In this document: positions 46,203-58,958 of the stretch, piece after piece
Layout: each line of letters opens with the position of its first letter
Position numbering within the stretch: the first letter of the stretch is position 1
Assembly (NCBI GenBank): GCA_012934845.2
Contig: WNNJ02003127.1
Coordinates: forward strand, 1 to 64,000
Reading direction: 5' to 3'
DNA length: 64,000 bases
Source: Pomphorhynchus laevis
Taxonomy: Eukaryota > Acanthocephala > Palaeacanthocephala > Echinorhynchida > Pomphorhynchidae
Notes under the pieces: generated by a model
Seen by the model: only the letters and a program-made list of their open reading frames with translations
Told to the model about the DNA's origin: nothing
The model's database searches: none
Program-made: the position numbers and the translations under genes

Positions 46203-46448
46203 TTCGAAAAAGTACATTCAATAACAACTTAATTGAATTATCAGTTTATCAATTTTGTGTAAAAAAGAGGTAGTGCTTTGATATAATGACAAGAATGATC
46301 ATTTGTTATGACAGCTTATCTTTTATATTTCAAATATATAGCATGAAATTATGAACGGAGAGGGTCGGATATTTTATATATCAATTAATAAAATAAATTG
46401 ATTGCGTACCACATGATTTTGGAGTCGATATTTTTCGAAGAGCTAACT

Positions 46449-46549
46449 AAAAATCTTATGACAGCACCGATCTGTCATTTTGATATTGAGAGTCATTTAA
46501 AAATCCCATGACAGAACCGATCTGTCATATTTGTATTGAAGGTCATTTA
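46449..46549 (+). repeat. 50-bp tandem duplication
   Basis: Two copies of AAATCYYATGACAGMACCGATCTGTCAT... GTCATTT, period 50. Each unit contains a 7-bp ATGACAG/CTGTCAT hairpin. Confidence 0.8.
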
Positions 46550-48129
46550 TTCAGCAATTAACAGCTATATATATCTACAATCTGTCTATTGTGTTGGGTA
46601 TTAAATGTAAAACTAATGAATCAAATGTAGCCAATTAATCTGTGGAAAAAGGAAATATTAAGAAATTTACAATAATTTAAATTATATATGTTATATAACA
46701 CTACATATTGACATGATGATTACAGTATAAGGGTTGCTTACCTCAAACCTGACAGCGAAGCATATTAGTCGCTAGCTAATAGCGATAAGCAGTGGATATG
46801 CGAAATATAGAGTTCGACTAATGATGGTGCTCTTCTATTTCACAATCAATTGACTGTTGAAGTGCAATTCAATTTACTTTTTATATTTGCAGTCATAAAA
46901 AAGGATTGCGTTTTAGCGTAGCAATTACATATCGTTGTGGTGATATAATCACATTCAAATATGATATTTCTCTTGAAAAGTTAAATTAACCTATGCAGTA
47001 AGTACACCGGAATTTCCATTACTTAAAAGTAATGGAAAATAATAGCGAACAATATAACAAGTAATACTGTATTTTATCGCATGTGCAATGAACAATACAT
47101 TAGTTTCATTTTACAAATTTTAAATTGAAAAGATTAAAATATCATAATTTTAGTTTGCTTTCAAAATTAATTATTGCTTCCTATAAGCTGCTTAAATATG
47201 ATGTAAAAAACAATTTGGATGAGATAAAAATTCATTCATTCATTTTCAAAATCATTTATTTAGATGCCAAAATAATTTTTACAAAATTGAAAGAATAAGT
47301 CAAAGTAGCTGTCAAAAATAGCAAAACAAAGTCCATGTATCGAATTAAATATGGACATGCAAAGTTAACTACTACGTACTTGACTGTTTACAGTGTACAT
47401 TTATTGTAAGTCAATGTTTTAATCGACAAATCCCTATATAGAACCTTTTTATATAAAAATATATAAAATAAGTAATTCCCTTCATATAAATTTTCTTCAA
47501 ATAAGTTTTTTAAATCACCGTAATTTGTTTCTTATTTTTATATTATCATTTTTATTTTTTAATTCTAGCCAATTGTGAAAATCTGAAATGTTCAGTAAAT
47601 TGTTATAATGAATTTTTAAAGTATCGAAGAAGGAGACATAATTAAAGGCGCTACTGTCAATTTAATTCTCAGGTAAATATCTTCACCGCGTATCATTTAG
47701 TACGGAATTGTATTAGTAAATTTTCTGGATCAGATAATTTTTGAGGTGCGGAAAATCTATTAGCTAAAGATATCATAATTAAGAAATATTAGTCCACAAT
47801 TTTATATCATATTAAATTATTTCAATAATATATTTTTAAAAATAATCGTTTTGAAATCAAGTATCTAACCTATAAGATTTATAAATTACACTTTTAAATT
47901 TATAAAATACTAAGTAAAATAGGAATTACTTTCAAATGCAAAATGAAATTATGATTTGTCTACATGTTTTAACGAATTGAATTTATATTATTTATTATAG
48001 TTTATTTATAAATATACGACTTCAATGACCATATGTTAATGTTATAGTACAATATCATATTTGTATATTGCTGGAAACATTTTGGTAACAGGACATTGTA
48101 TCCGTAACTTTAATGTCTATAGGGAATTT
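46550..48129. other. AT-rich DNA, no supported gene
   Basis: A minus-strand GAG/GTAAGC donor-like site at about 46,742 has only a very short open segment upstream. Nothing else recognised. Confidence 0.45.
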
Positions 48130-48660
48130 AATTTTTAGACTCAAAACGCATTTTTATATGACCGAAATATTATACAAATGACTGCGGATATTATGTCAAT
48201 ATTTAATAAATGTTCAAGAAGGGTCACATGCCGGCCTAGGATTGGCTATTTTTGCTCTAAATAATACAGAATATTACAGTTCATGGATTTATAATTCCTA
48301 TATTTTTCATGACCGAATATGGGTGGATATATAGATGATAGAAATATTGCACGGATAACTATGGATATTATGCTAACATTTAAAAATGTTCAAGAAAAGG
48401 CACATTCGGGATCAAGGTTGGCTATATTTGTTCTAAACCCCCAAAGATTTTAGAATTAAGGGATTATTATATCAAATTTTTTATGGCCGTATATGGGTAG
48501 ATATATAGATTAGAAATATTGGACAAATAACTATGGATATTATGTCAACATCTAAAATGCTCAAGAAGGGACACATGCAGGCCAAGAGTTGGACACTTTT
48601 GCTATAAATCACCAAAGATCTGTATGGGATTCATAATTAATTGTATTTTTCATGGTTGTA
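48130..48660 (+). repeat. 175-bp tandem array, three diverged units
   Basis: GGATATTATG-type landmarks begin at 48,186, 48,363 and 48,535 (periods 177 and 172). Each is followed by TGTTCAAGAAGGG(A/T)CACAT and GGCTATTTTTGCTCTAAAT-like sequence, then CATGGCCGTATATGGGT. Units differ by roughly a fifth of positions by eye. Looks like a short satellite or an internally repeated element. Confidence 0.82.
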
Positions 48661-48705
48661 GAATAGATAACCAGTCTATGAATGAGAATATTTATTTATT
48701 TAAAG

Positions 48706-48738
48706 TACAAACGTTTCGGATCTATGTAGATCGAAACA
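48706..48738. repeat. Short palindrome GTTTCGGATCT..AGATCGAAAC
   Basis: A 10-bp imperfect stem with a short loop (TATGT). It sits between the 175-bp array and the tRNA-like sequence and may mark an element end. Confidence 0.45.
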
Positions 48739-48829
48739 TATATTTTTATTTATAAAAGCATTAAAAGATCACGTATAAAAGTATTAGTAGAAAAATTAAT
48801 AGTAGCATATAATTAGGAAATTATAAAGT

Positions 48830-48905
48830 GACCAAATGGATAGTCGAGCATGCTGAGCGTGTGCCAATAATACGAAACCAGTTTGAATCCTAAAAGAAGC
48901 TAAAC
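48830..48905 (+). tRNA. tRNA-like sequence (SINE head or tRNA pseudogene)
   Basis: A-box-like TAGTCGAGCATG (48,841-48,852) and B-box-like AGTTTGAATCC (48,880-48,890) are about 39 bases apart, near the spacing in tRNA genes. The T-loop word TTTGAATCC is good, but the acceptor and anticodon stems do not form cleanly and there is no terminator of Ts directly after. A tRNA-derived SINE is more likely than a working tRNA gene; the tail would run to about 49,000. Confidence 0.4.
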
Positions 48906-49308
48906 AATAAATGAACTATTTTTCACCTGAGAGCTTTAACATTTATCATTAATGATGCCTTCTTTACTCGGGCTTCCAGAAATTGAAACCCACTTACCTA
49001 TCTCGAATTTTAAAATAATACTATCATTCTCCGCAACACAACAACTATAATTGACTTATAATTATACATTTATCCATTAAATAAATAATATATTCACTTA
49101 TTATGAATGAATATAGTATTGCATTTATTACAATTTATTCATATATTCATTTAATACAAATGAATAATATATTTCATCAATGTAAATATTGATTAATTAA
49201 TAATTATGATTATTAAGTATATAAATAATGATTCATATTTATTTAAATTAATTATATTACTGTAATATATTAATTTTATTAATATCGGGGTAATATTATT
49301 AATAGTAC

Positions 49309-49362
49309 CCAGATCTGAATACGAGTGGTGTTGAGTTTTTGCATTTTTGTTCTCGTAAAAAT
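49309..49362 (-). CDS. Weak candidate small exon
   Basis: A 54-bp minus segment with acceptor ATTGACAG and donor GTACTA, phase 1 in and out, reading FYENKNAKTQHHSYSDL. The short pyrimidine tract and non-consensus donor keep this tentative. Confidence 0.25.
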
Positions 49363-49470
49363 CTGTCAATACCAACACCATGTTTGAAAATAAAAGATAT
49401 ACCGATAAACATGACATCAGGATACTCTTAGTCAACGATCGATGTTCGATTTCATAATCGTATCAACTAA

Positions 49471-49736
49471 TTTGCGACGACATGTCCTAGACACGTGTGT
49501 AGAGAGCGGATGAAATGTCAACCAACCACTACCTTGTAGTTAGTAATATTCGCTGGCAAAGTAGGCTATCAGACACACTGGGGAACCTAAACGTAGTGTT
49601 ATGGTTCATTGTGTACGTCTGGAAGATGATTATGTACGGGAAGTCTTTACTAACTATATCCGGGCGAACTTTGTCCAGCTGCGGGAAGAGGTGGAGAATA
49701 TCGAACAAGAATGTTTACGTTCAAAACTTCGCTTGA
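49471..49736 (+). pseudogene. Endonuclease C-terminus of the 49-kb LINE
   Basis: Open from VLDTCVESGDEMSTNHYLVVS: TNH stands at the SDH/TDH position of the apurinic-like endonuclease, with Asn replacing the catalytic Asp. It continues WRISNKNVYVQNF and then stops. Linker sequence to 50,150 is decayed. Confidence 0.65.
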
Positions 49737-50158
49737 CATAGCGACTTCGAAGAGCTGTGATTTGAAGACTGTAGGTGTCTGTCGTGGAGGCAATCTTCGA
49801 ACTGCTTGGTAGGCACTAATAGTAAGAGATTATATCATCAGAAAAAATGGCTTATAAGGCAATCTTGCCTGGTAGGTCATTGGATGCTGTAGAAGGACCA
49901 AAAGAGTTGCAGTTTTAGCATTTGCTGAGTCAAAAAAAATCAACTTGGGTGAAGTTTGGTGAGCGTCTGGAACTTGATTATTGGTCAGCTTCTAAAATGT
50001 TCTTCAAGAACAATCAAACCCCTTCGTGTTGATAAGCACAAATCTGCTCAGACTGTTTTAGACAATTACGGTATCCGCTAACCGATATTGAAGCATACAA
50101 TATCGGTTAGCGAATGCCATAAACGTCGTGGAAAGAGCGTTTTAGAGATATCTTTAAT

Positions 50159-50488
50159 ATGGATGACGTGCATTCTCTTGTGGAAGAAGAATCTTCGAAC
50201 AGAATGGAAGATCCCATTATCCTGACTGAGGTCATTACTGTTGTTCACAAACTTTGTAATGGCAAATCTGCTGGGGTTGATGAGATTCGACCTGAGATTT
50301 TGAAGGCTATTGATGGTGTAGGCATGAAGTGGATAACACGACTGTTCAACTTAATAATGAAGTCAAAAAAGATTCCCGGTGATTGGCAAACTAAGGTGAT
50401 AATTCCGATCTATAAGGGAATCAAAGAGAATGTTCAATTATTCTTATTAGCCTACACGATAAGCTATTCACAAGGATCCTCGAACTAA
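50159..50488 (+). pseudogene. RT fingers fragment of the 49-kb LINE
   Basis: 109 codons: MDDVHSLVEEESSNRMEDPI leads into the RT N-terminal blocks KSAGVDEIRPEIL and DWQTKVIIPIYKG, then a frameshift. Between 50,490 and 50,900 the middle RT is legible in mixed frames (an FVDLKKAFD-like trace near 50,630). Confidence 0.75.
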
Positions 50489-50920
50489 GGATACGACCGA
50501 TAGTCGAGGGACATTGGCAAGAGGAGCAATATGGCTTTTGATATGGTCGAAGAATTACTGATCTGCTCTCTACTCTTTCAACTATTCTCGTACGCACCTT
50601 GGAGTTCGCTCAGCCTACATGTGTTTTGTGGATTTGAAGAAGGCGTTTGACCTGCACCAAGATATAGTTGAGGAAGGTAATTAAGGAGTGGAAAGTTCAG
50701 CATTTTCTCCGTGTAACTGTGGCTGTGTTCTTCTTAGGAACTAAGAACGAGTTATGTTCGTGTTTTAGACAGGAAGTCTGGATCGTTTCCTTTAGGTATT
50801 TGCCCTTGTAAGGGCTGTCCACTGTTTCCACTTTTGTTTCTTGTTTACATGAACAAAATTTCGAGACGGGCCGCTTTGTCAGAGTTTGGTCTTTAGTTTA
50901 GTTCCATCGGAATATCATTT

Positions 50921-51487
50921 TTGTTTTCTACAGACGATGTCGTCTTGTTCGCCTTCAAAACTGTTGACGCACTACGCTGGCTGGATCGATTCACGGTGGA
51001 ATGTCAAGTGGCCAGTATAGAAGTTAGCAAATTTAAATCTATCTCCATGTGCTCTGCTCGGAACAAGGTAGCATCGTCGATACGAATTAGTGATAAGATT
51101 TTACCCGACGTAAAAGAGTTCATGCACATGGGAGTTTTGTTCATGAGTGATGGTATGAATAATAGCGAGATTGACATACGGATATGTGCAGCTTACGCAG
51201 TAATGGGTTCTCTGCACAGATCAGTTGTTGTAGAGAGAGCTAAGCCTTCAGAAGAATCAGCCTTAGAGATAAAGATGAAGCTCGGTCATTTCCAGATTAT
51301 ACTTTCTAAACGGAGACCCCGAGGCAGACATCGGTATATGTGGAGATATCAAACTCTTTTTCTTGCCAAGGAACGCTTAGGACTATCTGAAAGGGAGGTC
51401 TGGTCTGTCACTCAGGATCGTAATACTTGGTCACGTCTCGTCTGTGCACTGTCTTCACAACCCGACCTCCGAATCAGTGAAAGATGA
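50921..51487 (+). pseudogene. RT palm and C-terminus of the 49-kb LINE
   Basis: 188 codons. FSTDDVVLFA contains the catalytic DD (ADD replaced by TDD). LHRSVVVERAKPSEESALEI is followed abruptly by LGHFQIIL and the terminal RRPRGRHRYMWRYQ..ERLGLSE, so roughly 150-200 residues of connector seem to be deleted. Confidence 0.75.
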
Positions 51488-51500
51488 GCACATTTTGTTT

Positions 51501-54202
51501 AAATAAATTTTATGTTAGGTTATTACTATTTATATAAATTTTCCGATTTACTTAAATAAATTTATGTTATTTGAAATTTAATTAATTGATTAAGTCATTA
51601 TTTTACAGACCTCGTCTATAGTTACGTCTTTTTATAAAATAACATATTGATAGAAAAATCACTCGGAAGTACATTTTCATAGTTCGCTGCCCGGTTATAC
51701 ATTTTTATAATATTTTATTTTTATAAAATATTATAGACATCTTTTTAGTTATGTTTTAATAAGGCAATTATCATCCGTTGTGATTATTCTCCCCCAACCG
51801 AACAATTAAGTAAACAGTGATAACAATAAAATTAAATAAATTTTAATAAGCACAATTAAAAATAAAACCTCAGCAGCTAACAGATTTTTAATTGACTAAA
51901 TTATGTTACGAAAATTAAATCTCAAAGCAAAGTCCCTTTTTTACTTTTTTATCTTAAGACTGCTAGATATTTTTATCATTTACAATAATAATGAATTTAA
52001 TTATTTGTCAATTCATTGAGGGAGTACTATATTATCAAAAGAAAATTGTGAAAATGTGATAAATTATAAAAATATAATAAAATTATGGAAATGTAAAAAA
52101 TCATAAAATTATAAAAATGTAATAAATTAGTGATTTTATAGATCTCGCGGCTGAATCACTAAGTATAAATTTCAAAAATGAAATTTTAATAAAAATTGAC
52201 TTTTATTTAAAATTTTAATTTTTTATTTTTACTTGATATAAATTATATAAAATCGTATAACAATTATTTATTATTTATAATTATTTTTGTTATTTATTGA
52301 TTTAGCATTATTATTTATAATTATTAATTATTCAATCATTACATTTCGATTAAGAATAAATAACCATATGGGTTGAATTATATCGTTGATTCAAAATTAA
52401 GGGTTTCAGTATGATAAAGTTAACGTACTCTGAATTAAAATTGATAAAAACGTACAAAATGAAAGTTCGTTGACGAAATGCTACAATTTTTCATAACTAA
52501 ATTACTTTATTATTCTTTAGTTTTGTAATCATTTAGCACTTTCTAAAAATGCAAACAAAATAAGAACTGGGAATCTTGACGGATGTAATTTAATATAATT
52601 AAATTAATATAATATTATTTTATTTTAATTTAATTAATTTTTTAATTTGTTTGCTTTCTTAATGTATTATTATTCTGTTTTGGTTTAGATTAATTTATAA
52701 TTTATTACTCTACTATTACATTATTTTTATCATTAAATTCGTCGTATGTTTATCTTATCTTATTTCATTTGTATTTATATTTAATTTATAAATAATTTAG
52801 ACTCACTTACCTGAATTGTTAATTGCTTCATATTATTTGGTTTCTATAAAACACTAAAGATAAAATATTGAGTTTTTTTTAATTGTTTAAATTTTTATAT
52901 TAAAATATTTCATAAATATAAACTGAAAGTTTATATTTAAAACTGAAAATATGTGAACTTATAAAACTGAAACTTTCAGTTCCCATATTATTCAAGAGAT
53001 TTAACTATATGACATCAATTTTTCTGTAATTCATAAATATTTTCTATGATTAAACAAAATGCTACAATTAATACCTGCAAGAAAAAGCCAATAGCACTGA
53101 TAGGTGAAAATCACTTTTTATCTTTCATCATGCATTTCTAATTAACGACGTCTACGTAAAAAAGTACTGACCATTTTCGACAAAAAATCGTCTCTTCAAG
53201 CTGTTTGCGAGTATTTAACTTTTGTAAACAGATAAGTTTTTGTCAGACAATTGTGTAAAATATCACCGCAACTATTTGCTGACTTTGTGCAATGCCAGAA
53301 TAAAAGCAATTACACGTTTGATTGACTTCAAAATATAACGTTGAAATAATATGGAAATAATATGCGATAAGTTTTTACTTAGGTATGTTGGCTATCCATT
53401 AAAATCAGATATCTAATTGAATCTAATCAGAATATCTAATCAGATCTCTCCGGCTCATGAATAAAAGCTTTTATTCAAAATTGTAAACTGATCAATAGTA
53501 AATCAATAGTAAATTGTAAACTAATGGCATAAATAATATGATAAGTTAAAAATAATTAAAACTAAATGAGTATAAATATTAAATATAATTATAAAATTTA
53601 AAAGTAATAATGCTAAATCAAAATTTAATAATAAAATAATTTATAATTATAAATAATTGTTTTTCGATTTTATATAATCTATATTATATAAATAAAATAA
53701 TCTATATTATTGATAGTTTAATATTTTACATCAAAACATTTTATTTTTATTAAAATATCAAATCCATATTTTATACAATATATAAATTAAAAATAAAGAT
53801 AAATAATTATAAAAAATAAATAATTGTTATATAAGATTTTATATAATTTATATCAAGTTAATATTTAAAATTGAAATTTAAAATAAAAGTCAATTTTTAT
53901 AAATTGATTTTCTTATTGATAAACTTCTTATTGATAAATTATTGATAACTCCTATTTTTATGATCCAAATTAATTGTTTTATAATATTTTATATAATCTA
54001 TATCAAGTTAAAATTTAAAATTAAAATTTAAAAAAGTCAATTTTTATTCAGGAGGAACTGCTGTGTTACCAGATTTCGACCCATATTCTTTAACATAACA
54101 TGACAGCGTGGCCAAATACATGGTAATGACGTATTTTATTATTAATAATTAATAATTGTTATATAAAATTTTATATAATGTATATTAAGTTAAAATTTAA
54201 AA
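51501..54202. other. AT-rich non-coding DNA
   Basis: Long TTATTTATAAT-type runs. No gene or RNA is supported. A CTGAAAGTTT/AAACTTTCAG inverted pair lies at about 52,923-52,980. Confidence 0.55.
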
Positions 54203-54480
54203 TTCAAAATTAAAATCAATTTTTATGAATTGATAAATAAATTACAGACGATGTACCAGAATAAGGATTAGAGGTCATCATTCAAAATTAAAATCAATTT
54301 TTATGAATTGATAAATAAATTACAGACGATGTACCAGAATTAGAGGTCATCAGGAGGTACTGCTATGCTATCATTGCGATTTAAATAAAATGTTCAATGT
54401 GCATGATGCTAATGCCGTTTAGCATTTGCTATAAGTAGATTATAGTGGTAATAACGGATTTTATCATGAAGGTCTTGCCC
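54203..54480 (+). repeat. 78-bp tandem duplication and diverged neighbour repeat
   Basis: A unit starting TTCAAAATTAAAATCAATTT and containing ATTACAGACGATGTACCAGA is present at 54,203 and 54,281. AGGAGGTACTGCTATG (54,352) and AGGAGGAACTGCTGTG (54,051) begin two diverged copies of a further segment about 100 bp long, with GGTAATAACGGATTTTATCAT/GGTAATGACGTATTTTATTAT at the other end. Confidence 0.7.
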
Positions 54481-54649
54481 GGAAAATAATCTTAAGCTCT
54501 TAGCATTTGAATTAAAATAATAATGTTTTAAATCTATTATAATATTTCAGTTTAACAATTTTTAGATTAATAATTAATAATATTATTGTTTATAATTATT
54601 AACAAATTAGACGTTATTTGTTGATTTGTCGATAACATTTGTGTCAAAT

Positions 54650-55090
54650 TCAAAATATATCGAAAAGTGATTCGTCCTGCAGTCTTATATGGTACCGAAT
54701 GCTGGCCAATTACGAAGAGCGCCGAAAATTGCATCGCTGTCATGGATACTAAGATGATGATATAGAGGAATAAAGTAACTCGCCTCGATCATATGCGCAA
54801 CTACAATATACGACAGTAGTATGGTGTTGCGCTAATCAAGGAAAACTCCGAGAAGCCCGTCTTCAATGGTTTGACCATACTTTCCATGCAACTGAAAACT
54901 CATTGGCGAAAACAGGTCTGAGTACCCAAGTAGATGACAAACGTCCAAAATGACGATCAAAGCAACGATAGCTCGACACACTAAACAAGTATATACAAGC
55001 TGCTTGATTGCACCCAGATCTGGCCCACAATCGTGAGAAATAAAAGGCACGTACATTGAGAACCGACCTTGTTTTCATATGGGATTAACG
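54650..55090 (+). pseudogene. RTE-type LINE, C-terminal remnant
   Basis: Read over three frames: IRPAVLYGTECWPITKSAEN, VTRLDHMRNYNIRQ, GVALIKENSEK, LQWFDHT, then KRPK..RSKQR..LDTLNKYIQAA and HPDLAHNREK. This block order is the standard C-terminus of RTE-like LINE proteins (KRPKGRPKQRWLDT.. in active copies; from memory). Frameshifts and stops occur every 20-60 residues. Only about 440 bp remains; upstream RT is absent. Confidence 0.75.
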
Positions 55091-55139
55091 TCAAAAGAAG
55101 ATTTGTAGTTTAAAAAAGAAATAAAAATTGAAAACTGTT

Positions 55140-55585
55140 GCAGGTGCTACTTAGCGATCCTGAAAAGATATCGCTATATAACTGCTTCCGCGATTCAATT
55201 GTGGTTTAAATGCCGTACTATGAGCAAATGATCATTCCATTTTTCTCGAGACTGATTAAGAGTATCGATCGGCAATAGCTTTCCAACTTTGGCAACGAGA
55301 ACCGTCCGGCATCTGACATTTGGACGGCGGGCGAATTGAGTATTGTTGCAGCTTGACAGGCACAGAATAACGACGTTGGCGATGGATTCAGTATAGCTGC
55401 CCTTTGTGGACGACATTTCTGTGAGCGCGGTCAATCACCGACGAGTTGTGACTTCCCTTCCAGAATCAAAATCCCCGACAAAACGACGCAACATGCGGAT
55501 AATATAACGGACATCTCCAGGGAACGTCTCGGTGACTAGCTTACGAAATATAAATTTTTGACGTGCCGATTTGCCAGGCTATTAA
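55140..55585 (-). other. GC-richer block of unknown origin
   Basis: Clearly higher in G+C than its surroundings. The minus strand has an 80-codon frame (55434-55195; MTALTEMSSTKGSYTES...) and, upstream in the same sense, VTETFPGDVRYIIRMLRRFVGDF separated by a stop. It lies directly next to the RTE remnant and may be an old transposon fragment. No family is recognised on either strand. Confidence 0.4.
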
Positions 55586-55893
55586 ACCAATGACATATTT
55601 GAATCTGAAGTGAAACAATTTTGGTTTGTTTGTCATTTTAAATATTAAAAATTGAAAATATCATAAAATAATAAAATGTTAAATTAATATTTAAATTGAA
55701 ACTATTGAAATTAATTAAACTTCTATTTTTATTACAACACTATATATAACGTTTAAGTTTATTAAAAACATTATACAATACGCGGACTTTTAAGATATCA
55801 AGATTAACCGGTAATAGTAATGTTAAGTTAATTTAATTTGGTTGCTGATTACGGACAGATTTAGTGTTTATTAATCTACGATAGCACTGATAC

Positions 55894-56089
55894 CTCCTGC
55901 TTATCCGAAAATAGTTAGTATAGCCATGCATACGAGAATTGAAAAATTGCGGATGCGGTATATTTTCTTCTAAAATTATCATCCGCTTTTGATATTTACT
56001 GAAATTAGTTGCTATTCTTGGCAGCTCGTTAAATTGATTCAATGATCTAATCGCTGTTGATTGATTTGTTACGTCTAAACTACAATTAG
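55894..56089 (-). CDS. Candidate internal exon, host gene
   Basis: A 196-bp minus segment with acceptor TGTTCTTTTTATAG and donor GGAG followed by GTATCA; phase 1 in, phase 2 out. The peptide starts NCSLDVTNQSTAIRSLNQF and includes LPRIATNFSKYQKRMIILEE and HPQFFNSRMHGYTNYFRIS. Balanced composition and no stops against an AT-rich background make a real exon likely. It is not recognised. Confidence 0.52.
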
Positions 56090-58738
56090 CTATAAAAAGA
56101 ACATTAGTTTTTCTAAGTTACCAGAAAACGGCAATTGGTTATTTTGACGTTCCTCAACAAATTGAATAACGTTAAACTCCATACTCGAATGAAGTCAAAT
56201 TTCGAAGGAATTTCTTAGCAGTAAAGGGTATTATTTGTAAATGTTATTAATCTTCTTTCGCAATTCATAATTGGAGCAGATTATCTTTAAAACGCAAATA
56301 AAGTGTATAAAAGATTAAAGTTATAATGATTTAACGTTATAAAAGATTTTAAAATTTTAATGCATTCAGCGATGAATTTTAATGCATTCTAATATATTTT
56401 TGCGATTCACTAAATACAATACTATGAGTATATTACCTTTAAAAAACATGTAGAGTGTATTGATGAAATGTGTTATAATCAAAGGTTTTGTTTATATTAA
56501 TTTTAAGGTTAAGTCAGCTTTATTACCAACTATTTGGTTAAATACTTTAGTTTGCTAATATAAAACGCTTCTAAAATCTTTCGTTTAAACATACTGGATT
56601 ATTTTGATAAGATTATTATTAACAACCTTAATAATATTATTATTTTATTATTAAATTATTCGACTATATAATTTAAGAAATATTCTGTTTATGCTGTATT
56701 AAAATTCCTTCAATATTCCGAATGTGTGTATTTTAATTTATTTATTTTAATTAACAAAATAGGGGAAAAACCTAAACATCTTAAACAAAAAATTGCAAAC
56801 ATATTTTAAGTTATATAAAAATTTGGAGCAAAATAAAAACGTAAAATTATTAATTATTAATCATTAATTTGTTAAGTAAAAAATGTGTTATAATCAAAGG
56901 ATTTCGTTCTATTTTCTACAAACGAAAATGATACATGAACAAGTGTAAGCAACGATTTTGATCCATCAATGTACAAAACGGAAAGAAACTTTATTTATGT
57001 GATTTTTTTTCAAGATATTTTTTGTCGTTCAACTATACCTGATTGTTCCAAGATTAAAAATTTAAAATACAGATCAGGATGGATATATTTTGATTTATTT
57101 TCTATTTTGCAGAGTATAAATTCATTTAAAAATGCGGAATTATAATACCAGACTGTGTTCATTTTACATATCTTTTACTGAAAGATTTTAATTGTATATT
57201 TAGTTTTAACAATTTTTATGTTATTTCTTAAAAGGCAATTAAAAATCAAAATATTTTAAAAAATTATACTTCGAAAAAAAATATAAAGTCGGTTGATTTT
57301 TTAACGTAAAATTTAATATATTTTTGGAATTTTAAAAATATAAAAATTCATACTCATAAAATTTCTTGCAAACAAAATATAGTTCAGTACACGATGCGGT
57401 TTGACAACAAAAACTGAAATCTGAATAATCATTTTACCAACTGAAAACAGACTATGAACTAAATATTTAGCAGGTAAATTAAACTAAAGAAATATATAAT
57501 TTAATTCAAGAGTGTCATTTCAAGATTATAAACATCCTGTATTTTTTGAACGCGTTGGTTAGGTGAAAGCATAATAATATTCATACTAAACAGTAACGGA
57601 AAATTAAACTAAAGCCAATCTTTTTGAATCCACTGTTGGGTTATTATTTTTGCTATAACTAAAGCAAAAATAATATATCAGTAATCACGGCACTTTTAAA
57701 CCAAACTAATTTACCCATATGGACAAACTATCTGAGAGATCGAAGGTCTAGAACAAAATCGGACAACGTGATTTCATGAATTGTGATACTAAAGCATAGT
57801 TAAGGTATAAAGTTATTTATAGAATTTGTATGCAAGCTTTAATCGCGTATTAAATAGAAATACGTTACAACGTATGTGTAGTTTTTCAAAGAAGCTTTAA
57901 AATAATACGTAAAACGTTGGAGTTGTGTACCATGTGTGTGATACGACGTTCTTAAGAAAGACAGAAAGATGTAAAGACAAAAACATTAGAAACGCATCAT
58001 TAAGTGCTACAACTTTTGCGATTGTGAAACACCTGTTGGAAAAATATCGCACTATGGACTTTGGAAACGCGAAAAGCTTTGATAGAAAAATGTGAAGATT
58101 TGAATGCCCACGAAGGCAATTACAGAATACAGGCAACAAATCAAATTTTAAGCTAACTATCTAAATTGATCGCATGGATTATTGATAAAACAGTGAGACT
58201 CTTTTAGGAGCCAAATTAATTACAGAGTTATTATTATCATTTGCATTCTTTCGGAGATTGCTATACTAGACTTTTGTTACATTATCAGTACCAACTGGGT
58301 AGATTAAAACGTTTCGTTAATAAAAATATCTTGTCTTGTGTTTGTTGATAATTATTTTGTCAAAAACGGGTTCATTGGCATGGATTTAGGGTTTTTAAAT
58401 TTTGTATTTTATTAAGTATATATCCTACTTTGAAAAATGTGTTACAATTACACCTTTTTATGGCATTAACAGTCCCTTTCAAAGACCTAGGGGAAATCAG
58501 TAGATGAATTTGTAGCAGCTATTAAAGAATCTTTCTAAAAACTCTCAAACATTATTTTTATATTATAATGTGTTATTTACCCGTTTACACAAACATATTC
58601 AATTTCCGTTAGTTATTCCAAGTTATTAATCCCAAGTTATTCAAACTTGGGATATTATGTTTACGGAACTTTATATTTTGTATTTAATAGAGAAAATTAT
58701 ATACTATATAATTTTATAACATTTATATCAAAAAAAAA
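56090..58738. other. AT-rich DNA, no supported gene
   Basis: 58,139-57,897 is open on the minus strand and partly open on the plus strand, with slightly higher complexity, but no splice or family evidence favours either. The rest is low complexity. Confidence 0.45.
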
Positions 58739-58958
58739 CATTTATATCAAAATAAGAGAAACAAAGCTGTAACGAAATTCTTCTGAGGTATATCTATTAA
58801 ATATAAATGAATTACAATACATTTGAAAATGAAGTTTTTAAATGTTTAACTAAATTGGAGCATTTATATCAAAATAAGAGAAACAAAGCTGTAACGAAAT
58901 TCTTCTGAGGCATGTCTATTAAATATAAATGAATTACAATACATTTGAAAATGAAGTT
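58739..58958 (+). repeat. 122-bp-period tandem duplication
   Basis: CATTTATATCAAAATAAGAG and the following roughly 98 bp occur at 58,739 and 58,861 with only a few differences. The second copy runs into a 60-codon plus frame (58,945-59,127) of unknown meaning. Confidence 0.88.

Larger units (their letters stand above)
49440..51500 (+). mobile_element. APE-type LINE remnant related to a fish-type family
   Basis: The protein traces match, by recollection, a LINE family very common in fish genomes: STNHYLVVSNIRWQ (end of endonuclease), KSAGVDEIRPEILKAIDGVG, WQTKVIIPIYKG, DDVVLFA, EFMHMGVLFMSDG and a C-terminus RRPRGRHRYMW..ERLGLSEREV. The 5' part is missing upstream of about 49,440. Internal frameshifts and a deletion of the C-terminal connector near 51,240 make it inactive. 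The clade is not assigned. Confidence 0.78.

Noticed and set aside
46738-46870. Exon ending at a GAG/GTAAGC donor on the minus strand
   Set aside because: All upstream frames hit stops within about 30 bases and no good acceptor is present.
57897-58139. 81-codon minus frame as a gene
   Set aside because: The plus strand is almost equally open, borders lack clear splice sites, and no motif is recognised.
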